A DNA stretch of 64,000 nt from Deroplatys truncata (Eukaryota; Arthropoda; Insecta; Mantodea; Mantidae), in contig CM060989.1 of assembly GCA_030765065.1 (NCBI GenBank), positions 60,340,001 to 60,404,000 of the forward strand, given 5' to 3'. Of this stretch, positions 55,015 through 64,000 are shown piece by piece. The position numbers and the translations under genes are program-made. The notes below the pieces were generated by a model. The model worked only from the letters and a program-made list of their open reading frames with translations. It did not search any database and was not told the origin of the DNA. The first letter of the stretch is position 1. Every line of letters starts with the position of its first letter.

Positions 55015-55979
55015 TACACATTAACACAAATTTTTATGTACAATACATAAGGGAAAATGGAATCTTTCAGACAAGTTGGATGATGATTATTAAATGAGTT
55101 TCCAGATGTACCTGCTCCACACAGAGATTCAATACAAAAACTAGCTAATAAAGTTAGAGCCACAGGAGGTTGTTCCTGATAAAAGTGGAGGATAAGAAGG
55201 CATGTGCTTACTAAAGAGAAGTTAGAGAATGATTAGAACACACTTTTCAAAAGTCTTTCCAATAGCTTGCACAGAAACAGAAATTTTAATGAGCTCTGCA
55301 TGGAGAGCTATTAAAGTTTTCAAATTGAAAGCTTACATGGTTGTCAGAAATTCCAGGCAGAAATTCTGTAATTGTATGTTAAGGAACATTTGAGGTAACA
55401 GTTCTATATATACCTTCCAATTGAAATGCAGAAAAAAAATGATTAGAAGAAGGAAAATGCATATATTACACAGTTTAAAAGGAGATGTGGACAATTAGAA
55501 AGCCTGGAACCCACCCACTGTCCTTTTTCTAAAACAGTTTCTTATTATGAAATGAATCACTAAATGTCAACAAAGTACTCCATTTTGTTACTGCTACACA
55601 TGCACAGAAAGTGCAACCCACAAGTGCAAAATCTACAAAAATAGCATTATTTTTAGTTCTTCTCCAAACATGCTTGTTACCTACCAAATAAAGTGTCATA
55701 ATTCTTCATAAGAGTTTAGCCTAACAGATCCTGTGACTATGCTCCATCATTTGGCTACAACTGCTTCACGCCCCTACTTATAAAATACATCCCTCAACTA
55801 TGCTTTGTGGCTCAGGGCCCTAAATCAGTCATTGACATAAGTGACAGTGTTTTGTTAGTCATATGGTGAAATTTTTGCAGTTGTGAATCGCATAAACATT
55901 GAGAGAAGCTTTCCCTTTAGCTGTGTTTTTTGTTCAGATGGGCTTTACGTATAGATAGCACAATCACAAAGTGACTACT
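55015..55979. other. no gene recognised
   Basis: AT-rich, with short frames and no recognisable protein or terminus. The last part may include the N-terminal half of the transposase remnant that follows. Confidence 0.4.
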
Positions 55980-56520
55980 ACTGGCCAAAGCATGAACTAA
56001 TTCTGGAAGGTAAACTTGGAACAAAGCCCATATTTGATCCACTATTGTTTTATTGTGTTTTAGTACAAAATAACGGGTTATGAACTACATGAAAATCCAG
56101 TTTTATGAATCCTTTGCATAAGAAGAAAATTAGTCTATGGTGTGCAGTAAGTGCATAAAGAGAATACTGTAAATACAAAATATATAGGAGTAACATACTC
56201 CACTTTTTTGAACAACTGACTGATCCAGGAACTGCCACTATGTTTGCAGCTAATGAATCATTAAATTTCATTCAGGAAATTTTTGAAGATATGGTAATTA
56301 GTGGGAGATTTTGGTCCCCTCACCCCTCTGATTTGTCAATGTATATTTGTTTAGGGCAAGTTGAAAAATAAAATGCCTGTAACAAGATGCCATACATTAA
56401 AACAACTGAAAGAAATTATCAAGCAAGAAATTGATTCAATTTCAGAAGATGAACTGATGTGTAGGAATGACAGTTTTCTAGAAAGTTGCCTGCAATTTGT
56501 GGATGTACCAAGTAAGATGA
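55980..56520 (+). pseudogene. Tc1/mariner-like transposase remnant
   Basis: The + strand can be read NPLHKKKISLWCAVSA, FFEQLTDPGTATMFAANESL (decayed DGATAHTAANSL-type motif with second Asp), FEDMVISGRFWSP and CHTLKQLKEIIKQEIDSISE. The order equals the C-terminal half of the transposase at 60840-61965. Heavily decayed; no TIRs found. Confidence 0.5.
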
Positions 56521-56690
56521 ATCCACAGTAATGTGTGAGGTTCGCATTTGGAAGATTCTGGGTTCAATTCCTGTTGACTGGGTTTTTCGTGGTTTTCCCT
56601 GGTCAGTAAGGCAAATGCTGGGCTCCCAGGATTTCCTTTCCTTCATTTCTCTTTCATTACATTTCTTATTCACATTTCAGTTGTACTTCC
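56521..56690 (+). mobile_element. tRNA-derived SINE candidate
   Basis: A box-B match GGGTTCAATTCCTG (from about 56561) is followed by a body with TTTTTCGTGGTTTTCCCTGG and GCAAATGCTGGG, a combination I associate with insect SINEs. The box A (about 56530) is weak. Confidence 0.5.
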
Positions 56691-56926
56691 AGGTTTTGTA
56701 GTGTATGATGTGGATGCTTGCTTCAAGAAAAGAATATTCCTCTTGAATGCCAGAAGGCTGCTTGGTTGAAAGGGTTGCTATCACCCTCTCTGGACAGCTC
56801 CAGTAGTGAGCTGGTTCTTTGAGCTAGGAAATGTTAGGGACTTTGCACATCTCTTTGACCAGTGGCCTCTTGTGGTTCCTTCACTTCATTCATTCCTCTT
56901 GGTGCATGACAGCCACAATAGAACTA

Positions 56927-58127
56927 CAGTATGCGCCAAAATATGTAGTACTGGTTTTCGCACAGCCCGCATGCCCATGCCTTGCATCTGCATGTTGTTA
57001 CATCACCATGATGTATTTTAGTTGTGTTCTGTGGTTGGAAGTCACAATGGGTCTCGCGACTGAGGAAAAAGTGTTCATAATGGAGTATTATTTTCGCTTG
57101 TACGGAAATGGTTATCAAGGCACACTGAGTTTAAAGTTAGTGGCGGAACAATATCATGAACACTTTAATAAGCCGGCACTAAGAACACAGTTATGCTGTC
57201 TATCGTTGCAAAATTTTATTGTATGGGTAGTGTATTGTGTCAATGGAAGGGAAGGTCTGGTAGGCCAGTAACTGTGTCCACCAATGAAAATCATGGACGT
57301 GTCCTCAATCAGGTGTTGCAGTCAGGAAAGCGAAGTCACTACGTCAGCACTACGTCACTTTGATGATTATTTAAAGACATAGGTGAATTTCCGTACCGAA
57401 TACATGTTGGACAACGATTGATGGGGCAAGATAGGCATCTCAGGATTGAATATTGTGCACGATTTTTGGCCAGGACCCAGATTTCTTGTTCAACGTGTGG
57501 TTCTCTGACGAAAGTCACATTCACTTGGACAGTTTTATCATTCGCCAAACAACTCTCTTTCTTGGTTCTGAGAGGCCAAGGTTATCGTCCAGAAATCGCT
57601 ACATAGTGTGCGTGTGACGATTTGGTGTGCAGTGTTAGGAAATGGGTGCTAGGTCCGTATTTCATTGAGGATGATGGTGCACAACTTACTGTTAACCAGG
57701 AACATAAAGGAACATGGTGATCAGGCCTTTTATTCAGGATCTAAGAAAGTTTTGTCGTGCCAGGAACGTTTGAATGAATAGACAGTGGTTCCAACAAGAT
57801 GGGGCAACCTGCCACACTGCTCGACAGTCTATGGCTATGCTGCAAGAAACCTTTCCAGGACAAATAATTTCCCGTGGGACTGAGGTATTCAGGTCCACTC
57901 AAAACTGTGCCTGCAATACGTTAGAAGATCATCTCGTTTTTCATGACTAAAAAAAACCTATGTTCCGGAATATGTTTGAAAATCTGCGTGATCATTATTA
58001 ACACTGTCTACAGCGCAATGGAGCACATTTTGAACATTTACATTATCTTCCCAATAAATAAACAAATAAATAATAACTACAGTAACAGTAACGTAAGTTC
58101 TAGTACTGTATATTTTGGCGCATACTG
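56927..58127 (+). mobile_element. Tc1/mariner-like element, full length, decayed
   Basis: Ends CAGTATGCGCCAAAATATGT and (inverted) CAGTATGCGCCAAAATATAC are flanked by TA at 56925-56926 and 58128-58129. Total 1,201 bp with one decayed transposase on the + strand. Confidence 0.85.
57047..57960 (+). pseudogene. Tc1/mariner-like transposase pseudogene
   Basis: Begins MGLATEEKVFIMEYYFRLYG (57047). Later blocks include GRSGRPVTVSTNENHGRVL, EFPYRIHVGQRLMGQDRHLR, a SDESHIHLD-type motif read across frames (first Asp; about 57500), RVTIWCAV, and QQDGATCHTARQSM (second Asp; about 57795). The third-Asp region has collapsed. At least four frameshifts. Confidence 0.72.
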
Positions 58128-58129
58128 TA

Positions 58130-59034
58130 TGTAGGTTGCAGTGTGCAAGGTGTATAAGCTATTCTAATATGTGTGGATGTACACTAGTTTTACTGTTACT
58201 ATGAAGTAATGTATCGCTCTGCAGCACACGTGTGCATGGTCTACCGAGAGAGGTGACTGATAAGCAGTAGATCAATTGTTATTGCTACTACTGTTTACAC
58301 TTAAACACCTAGGATGATGAAAAACTTTTTAGCATAAAACTAATTACATGATTCCATTAAACAGATTCTAGAAGAGGCTTCAGTGCATTCTTTTCTTGCA
58401 CTCTATATGATCATCTTAGATACAAAGGTGAATTGTAAGGTTAATGTCACAATGTCATCTGTGAAAGAGGCGGATAGTTCTTGAAAAATTTACCAAATAC
58501 ATTTTAGAATAATTGTTTTCTCCCCACTGTTTAAAGGTTTGTCTTTTCTTTGTCTTGCTGTTGCATAAGATGCACCCTGCTTGTTGTAACACATGCTAAC
58601 ACTCGCAAGCAACAGACTGGTTTGAGTGTAATGTTGTGCATACTGCAGCAAAACAGACAAATGGTGTGCCCAGGGAATTGCTAACCATAATTCTTTTTCT
58701 GTTAGTCATTTTTCTTCAATCCCCAATTCCTATTCTTTAGTAGTGTGATAACATTGTGCTAATAATTCACCTGTATTACCTATTAATTGCTGCAAATTGT
58801 GTATATACACTTGAACTGTTTCTACACGTGCAACCAACAAGATCCCTGACGATTGATGTGTGCACTAGGGTTTGTTTTAGTTCTCTTCAACCTAAGGATA
58901 AAACACATATACCAGGACAGTATGCTAGCATCTCCTTTCATAAGGTAAACATTTACTTTCATTATAATTGCAAGAATTTAAATAATTTATATGAATATTA
59001 CATCGGGTTTGCAGGAGCTACATTTTGATTGCTG
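58130..59034. other. no gene recognised
   Basis: AT-rich intergenic sequence. The frame at 58756-59028 has no motif I recognise. Confidence 0.4.
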
Positions 59035-59125
59035 ACCCTCCAACTGCTTTGGAACAGTGGCAACACTAAGAGATTTGAACTCGGACTCTTCAGGATAGAA
59101 AGCAGTCATGCTACCACCACAACAA
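59035..59125 (-). mobile_element. tRNA-derived SINE candidate, reverse
   Basis: The minus strand reads GTGGTGGTAGCATGACTGC (box-A-like) and GAGTTCAAATCTC (box B) about 40 bp later. The cloverleaf is incomplete. Short and isolated. Confidence 0.45.
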
Positions 59126-60558
59126 GAGGTGGGCAAATTTAGTTTTGAGAAAGGGCTAGCTTTCTTAGAAGCACATCTAGCTTAAAAATATTAAATGACT
59201 GGCCAGCTTTTAAAAGTTTCATACTTAGAGAAAAGAAAGAAAACATCTTCATTAATATAGGTGTTGAATCTCAAGTTTGTTGCTATGAATCAGCTCAATC
59301 TCAGGATGTACTTGGTATCACAGATATTACACCATAAGAAAATTTAAATTATTTAACTATTGTAAAAATTGAATATAGTATCCTTCTTTTCTCTAGATTT
59401 GAAATTCTTTTTGAATCTCAATCTTTCCTCTTAGAAATGTGTATGCCAACTGTGCTTATTTTTTCAAAGAAATATTAAGAAGGTCCAATTTTGAAAACCT
59501 GCGAATCTTGAATGTTGGAATTATTTTCCTCTGAAAAACAAAGTATTTTAATGCAACAGTGTGTCCACATCTGTAAAGATAGGCAACAGTGTCCACATTC
59601 TGGAAAGTCAAGGGAAAAAAATGTTGGTCATGCAAGGACCATAGCCATAATCCAGGCAATTGTAGCATTTTCCAGGAAATGCAGTACCCTCAGATACTCC
59701 TGTAAAATTCTCAGAATTTATGAGATTGGTGTTCTTAAGACAAAATTTTTTAAAAGAAATGCAATAGCCATGAAAGTTAAAACATGAACATTGTTTATAA
59801 AACCTATTGAACTCAAAAGTGAAAGTTCTCCAAAAATATAAAATTTTTGGGGGATTGGCATTTTCAAAAAAATATTTCAGAAGGGTAGAGCAAGGGAACT
59901 TGGAAATACCATGTTTGCAAATGGAGCTATTTTAATTAAAAAGTTATTCTTCAGATGAAAAATACAATAAAATATCTTGAACCTTTCTGGAGATAAGAGT
60001 ATTTTAATATTTTGCCAAAAATTGCATGTGAGAAATAGCACCAGAGGTGCCTCTGTGGTGGACTGTATCTTTGGTCAGGATTTTTTAGACAAAACAAAAA
60101 AATATGGGGTTTCTTACTTTACCCTGAATTTTAATGTACATTAAATTCAATAATATTTGAGACTATGAAGGTAACCTCTCCGCTTGAACTGATATGGTAT
60201 ATTTCACGCAATTTTTGGGAGTCAGAGAAATTAAGAGAAAATTTCTGTGGACATTATGTGCAAGTAATACTTGAAATTAGGATACTCATTTTGTCATTAA
60301 AGGATAGCACTTTTCTTGCATTTTTAGCATGATTAACAAATGACATAAAATTACAAATGTATGTAGTCACATCTGCTTGGAAGGGATATGTTTAAAATTT
60401 GTGTTTAATGTACCTGTGAAGGTATGCCATTGTAACATTATGGTTTAGTTTGAAGCTAATGTATATAAGAAAAGTTAATATTAAACTAAACTTAGCCCAT
60501 TTAAATGTGATTTTTAAGAATAAGAACAATGACAAAGCTATTTGCTAATGAATAAGTA
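59126..60558. other. no gene recognised
   Basis: About 1.4 kb, AT-rich. I find no terminus, splice-site pair or protein motif. Confidence 0.4.
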
Positions 60559-62113
60559 ACGGGAGAGCCAAGAAACTACGGGCTGTGCAGCGTTTTTCCT
60601 TTGGTCGTGTGGAAACATGATAACGCACTACTGCTATAAACAAGGTCCCGCTGTTGACATGGTTTTGCTCTGCAGTGTGAACTGCAGTATTGAGTTGACA
60701 ATGATGTGATGTAGTTCAGTTATTTATTATTTTGTCCTGTACTTAGTCACAAAGTATATTATGGTTCAGTATATGTTTTCTACTGCACAGCATATATATA
60801 TTATTGATTCGTATGTGCTAACTCAGTTCACCAAGTGAAAGTACGATTTGCAGAAAGATTTCCAGGTGTAAACATTCTGGCCTTACAACAATCCATGAAC
60901 TTTACAATAAATTTCAAGCCACAGGAAGTGTTCAGGCTAAGAAATCTAAAAGACGGTATACAGTTCTTACCAAAGAAACATTAGACGACATCGATCATTG
61001 TTTGGAGAATTCCCCCAAAAAATCACTTAGGCATCTTTCACAACAGACAGGCATTTCTTATGGCTCTACACGAAGAACTACTAAATTGCTGAAGTTAAAA
61101 CCATATAAAATAACCGTGGCACATGCACTTCAACCAGGTGATCCTGTAATTAGGCGCACATTTTTTGAGTGGAATCTCAATAGTGTACACCAAGGGTGGC
61201 AAAAATGCCTTTCTCCCTCGAGTCATCAAATATGCAACACACACTACACCACTCGGCAGCATATGGAAAACAAATGAATAGATGGCTAGAAAAGGAATGG
61301 TGCCTGCGAGTCACACTGGCTCGCGAGTCCCGTTTTCGCCACCACTGGTGTACACAATGGCAAAATAGACCATATTTAATATTTTTCACGGACGAGGCTT
61401 GGTTCCACCTTCATAGATTGTGTGTAAATAAAATAATCGTTATTGGAGCTCCAACAAACCTAATATTGTTCATAAAGTTCCCCTTCATGACGAAAAAATT
61501 CTTGTATGGTGCGTCATAAGCAGAGAAAAAGTTACAGGTCAAATTTTTTTGAATCAACAGTTGATGCCCGTACATATGTGAATACAATTTTGCCTCCCTT
61601 TTTTTAGAGAATTAACAAACAGGGAGCGTGATTTTGCCTTTTTCAACAAGACTCTGCACTAGCTCATATGGCCAATATTTCGATGAGAACAATTGAAAGG
61701 GTGTTCAAGGACAGAATTATTAGTGGAGATTTGTGGTCCCCGACCTAACCCTCTGCGATTTCTATCTCTGGGGTATCATAAAACATAAAGTGTACAAGAC
61801 AAACCCACACACCCTGGAAGAATTAAAACGAAATATCCGCCAGGAAATTGCCAGCATTTCTCAATGTGAACTACGGCGAGTGATGGATAGATTTCCTAAA
61901 GAGGTGCCAAAAATTGTATGCCCAACAACGGTGGCCAGTTTCAGCATCTCCTTTCATAAAGTTGGTAAGTAAAGCCTTTAAAAGTAGTTTTAAAAATGTT
62001 GTATGGTTTCATCCGCACCTTTCTATGATAGCAGCAGACGGCAACGAGCGCCGAGGACTTGGACAGGAAATGCACCACACAGCCAGTTCGTAGTTTTTTG
62101 GTGGCTGTCTCTG
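60559..62113 (+). mobile_element. Tc1/mariner-like element, decayed
   Basis: Imperfect inverted ends (left GGGAGAGCCAAGAAACTACG; right, inverted, GAGACAGCCACC then AAAAAACTACG) are flanked by TA at 60557-60558 and 62114-62115. About 1.55 kb with a + strand transposase remnant. Confidence 0.7.
60840..61965 (+). pseudogene. Tc1/mariner-like transposase pseudogene
   Basis: Readable blocks are a helix-turn-helix region with KFQATGSVQAKKSKRRYTVL, SPKKSLRHLSQQTGISYGST, FFTDEAWFHLH (first Asp, 61385), FQQDSALAHMA (second Asp, about 61642), then VPDLTLCDFYLWGIIKHKVY (third Asp, about 61750) and a C-terminus LEELKRNIRQEIASISQCEL. All three catalytic Asp positions survive, but the frame is broken at least four times. 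Confidence 0.75.
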
Positions 62114-62115
62114 TA

Positions 62116-62619
62116 GAAAACCTTATATATTGTGCTTATTTGTACTATGCAAGATGCAAAAGAATACGGCTAATATTATCGAACTGCATTTACTTTTAAC
62201 TTTGTTAAGTACTCCCCTACCTTCTTGCTATCTTTCTAATTATTCCCATTTATACACACTTTACTCTGTAGCTCTGTCCCTTTACACTCAAGTACTATAT
62301 GCTCCATATCCTCCTTTCCTCTACCTACACCTCTGCTCATATCCACAATGCTCTCTCTCTATTTAATATATCAATATATTTTTCTTTTGAGTGCTGTGTT
62401 TTCTTAGTAACAAAAATATTGACTATGTTTCTAGCCCTTCCATTGGACATTGTGTTATATAGGTTCAGCTTTATCCTTCTCATATGATGAAACCAAGAGA
62501 CAGAAATCTTCAAAACCAGAGGAATCATTTGACTAACTTTTGTTTACACTGGTTCTCATGAACATTAGAATGTTCACAATTCAGGCACAATGGACGGCGT
62601 GCACCAACTAGAGTAAGCT
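62116..62619. other. no gene recognised
   Basis: C/T-rich on the + strand from about 62200 to 62360 (possibly LINE 3' sequence on the minus strand), otherwise featureless. Confidence 0.35.
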
Positions 62620-63250
62620 CTGCTTCCTTAGTAGACTGCTGCTGAACTATTTTGCTCCTTTCAGATACTTCCGGAGTAAATTCTACATAAGTAAATGTCT
62701 GAGAGCACCTTCATGTAGTATGTTACTACGGAAATAAATAGAGCACAAATATAGGTTAGAATTTACTTTCGGGACTTGCTGGAATAATTCACCTCTTGAT
62801 TGACTACAATATCATATTGTATTTGGAGAAAGATATTTTGATGTGTTCATGGATAACTTAGATTATATTGGTGATTACTTAGATTAAATTGATATCAACA
62901 AAGAAAAGAATGGGAACGTGATAGTGTGTATAGTATGGGAAAAGGATCATTATGCTACTTATACAGAGAGAGTTCAAGGAACGTTTTAGTATTAGGAAAG
63001 AATCTTTTACGTTCCTTTTGAACCTGGTTGGAGAGCCTTTTAAACAAAACTCACAACATGAATTCAGCTGTATCACCCAAACTGCAATTGTTATGTGTCC
63101 TGCAAGTGTTCCTTACCGGAACATTTCAGATGGTTACAGTTAATCTTATAAATATTCATCATATGCCTGCTAGTCATACATATCTTTCATCGCATTGTTA
63201 GAGCACTTTTGGGGTTAAGAGTAAGGTACATAAATATTTATGAGTGTTAA
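62620..63250 (+). mobile_element. Harbinger-like element, partial second copy
   Basis: 62720-63230 matches 47960-48375 in the same orientation. The better-preserved part reads FKERFSIRKESFTFLLNLVG on the + strand (about 62972), the N-terminal region of a HARBI1-like transposase. It ends near the inferred transposase splice donor (AAG/GTACAT at 63226); the catalytic exon is absent. Confidence 0.55.
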
Positions 63251-63261
63251 GGCAATAAATT

Positions 63262-63365
63262 AAAATTAAATTGAGTTTTATTTATGGACGCTCTTTAACT
63301 ACTAAGGTTCTTAGCGTCCCATTCTATATTGGGCGTGAAAGACCGGTAATTTTGCTCAGAGGTAA
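63262..63365 (+). repeat. interspersed repeat shared with 22930-23110
   Basis: Begins TTAAATTGAGTTTTATTTAT and matches 22930-23035 closely, differing at a handful of positions. Confidence 0.6.
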
Positions 63366-63379
63366 CTTTCCTGAAATTG

Positions 63380-63780
63380 GAAATTTTTAGTTCTTGCTCC
63401 TTTTGAACATAAAATGAGATTTAGCAACATGGATAGCCAAATTTGTTAAAGTTTGGACTCCAGTGGCCGTGTGTACCATTCTTGATCAAGATTTTACTGT
63501 GGTAAAATATGGACTTTACCATGGGGAATGGTCATTTGTGGTGCATCAATGCTGGTAAAAGTTTATCAAGGATTTTACTGCAGTTAAATCTGACCAGCTA
63601 TGAACAGCTGGTTTTCTTCGATTATTTCCTACTTTACTTGTGCTGAAATGTTAAAATGGCGGAACGGTATATGCTAGAATTCCCAAAGAATAGATACACT
63701 CCATTTTAGCCAATGAATACATTCTGATAAAGTTACTTTAATGAACTTTGTAATTTGTAATATTTTTTGAATTTGGTTCT
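63380..63780 (-). repeat. uninterrupted copy of the 50353-51680 repeat
   Basis: It matches, inverted, both flanks of the solo LTR at 50606. It supplies the empty target site GGTAAAGTCC (on the minus strand, about 63507-63516). Confidence 0.68.
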
Positions 63781-63827
63781 GTGCCATCAAAGCTCCTCAG
63801 GAAGTATCCTATGTTGCTTGTGATTAT

Positions 63828-63907
63828 TGTGATATGTAACGCCGTGATTGTGTGGATTTTTGTTACATCTTAGATTGGATATTGCACTTGTCGCACAAAT
63901 AGGTGTT
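63828..63907 (+). repeat. repeat unit shared with 50273-50352
   Basis: Near-identical, same orientation, TGATATGTAACGCCGTGATT and following. Confidence 0.65.
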
Positions 63908-64000
63908 GAAGCACAAATATTTGTTATGATTGTATTCTGGATCCATGTGGTCAACTGTAGATGCCAGCAAGATGTTCCATATTTTTGGGGAATAAATAAA

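Overview
This is a window of nuclear DNA from an animal, almost certainly an insect. It is AT-rich, has spliced genes with introns of 8-12 kb, and is packed with decayed mariner/Tc1, Harbinger, hAT, Tigger, Jockey, Penelope and LTR elements. The repeat mix and the style of the zinc-finger gene fit a large-genome hemimetabolous insect, with a cockroach or termite as my best guess. The sequence alone does not prove this. There are no bacterial operons, CRISPR arrays or rRNA genes, and no convincing functional tRNA gene.

Two host genes are supported, both on the + strand. Gene 1 (exons 1475-1641 and 13587-14310, 5' end outside or unseen) encodes a Myb protein with three SANT/Myb repeats. Its 11.9-kb intron is almost entirely transposons. 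Gene 2 (exons 33512-33640, 43747-43889 and 51767-52430) joins in frame to a predicted 311-aa protein: a short acidic N-terminus, a Glu/Asp-rich linker and six C2H2 zinc fingers. Its two introns (10.1 and 7.9 kb) are also transposon-filled.

Layout. 0-1.4 kb: LINE 3' fragment. 1.5-14.3 kb: Myb-like gene, whose intron holds a mariner, three copies of a recurrent 0.85-kb repeat, a solo LTR, a hAT MITE, a Harbinger-type MITE and a long-TIR Tc1/mariner-like element. 14.3-25 kb: 3' UTR, a decayed conserved-protein pseudogene between direct repeats, a LINE cut up by later insertions, a Tc1 element and a SINE. 25-32 kb: an old Jockey-like LINE fragment followed by a much younger Jockey with a complete 916-codon ORF2. 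33.5-52.4 kb: zinc-finger gene with Tigger, mariner, Penelope, Harbinger, LINE and solo-LTR insertions. 52.8-64 kb: a mariner split by the recurrent repeat, three Tc1/mariner-like remnants, SINEs and Harbinger-related repeats.

The most distinctive feature is the recurrent repeat. About 14 complete or partial copies make up roughly 8 kb of the window. It has a 3' hairpin, inverted motifs at or near both ends, an internal GT/CA tract, and inserts in T-runs without an evident target duplication. This matches the general plan of non-autonomous helentron-type elements (HINE/DINE-1-like). Several nested insertions show the pre-insertion sequence and allow relative dating. Where I say HINE-like below I mean this family; that classification is inference.
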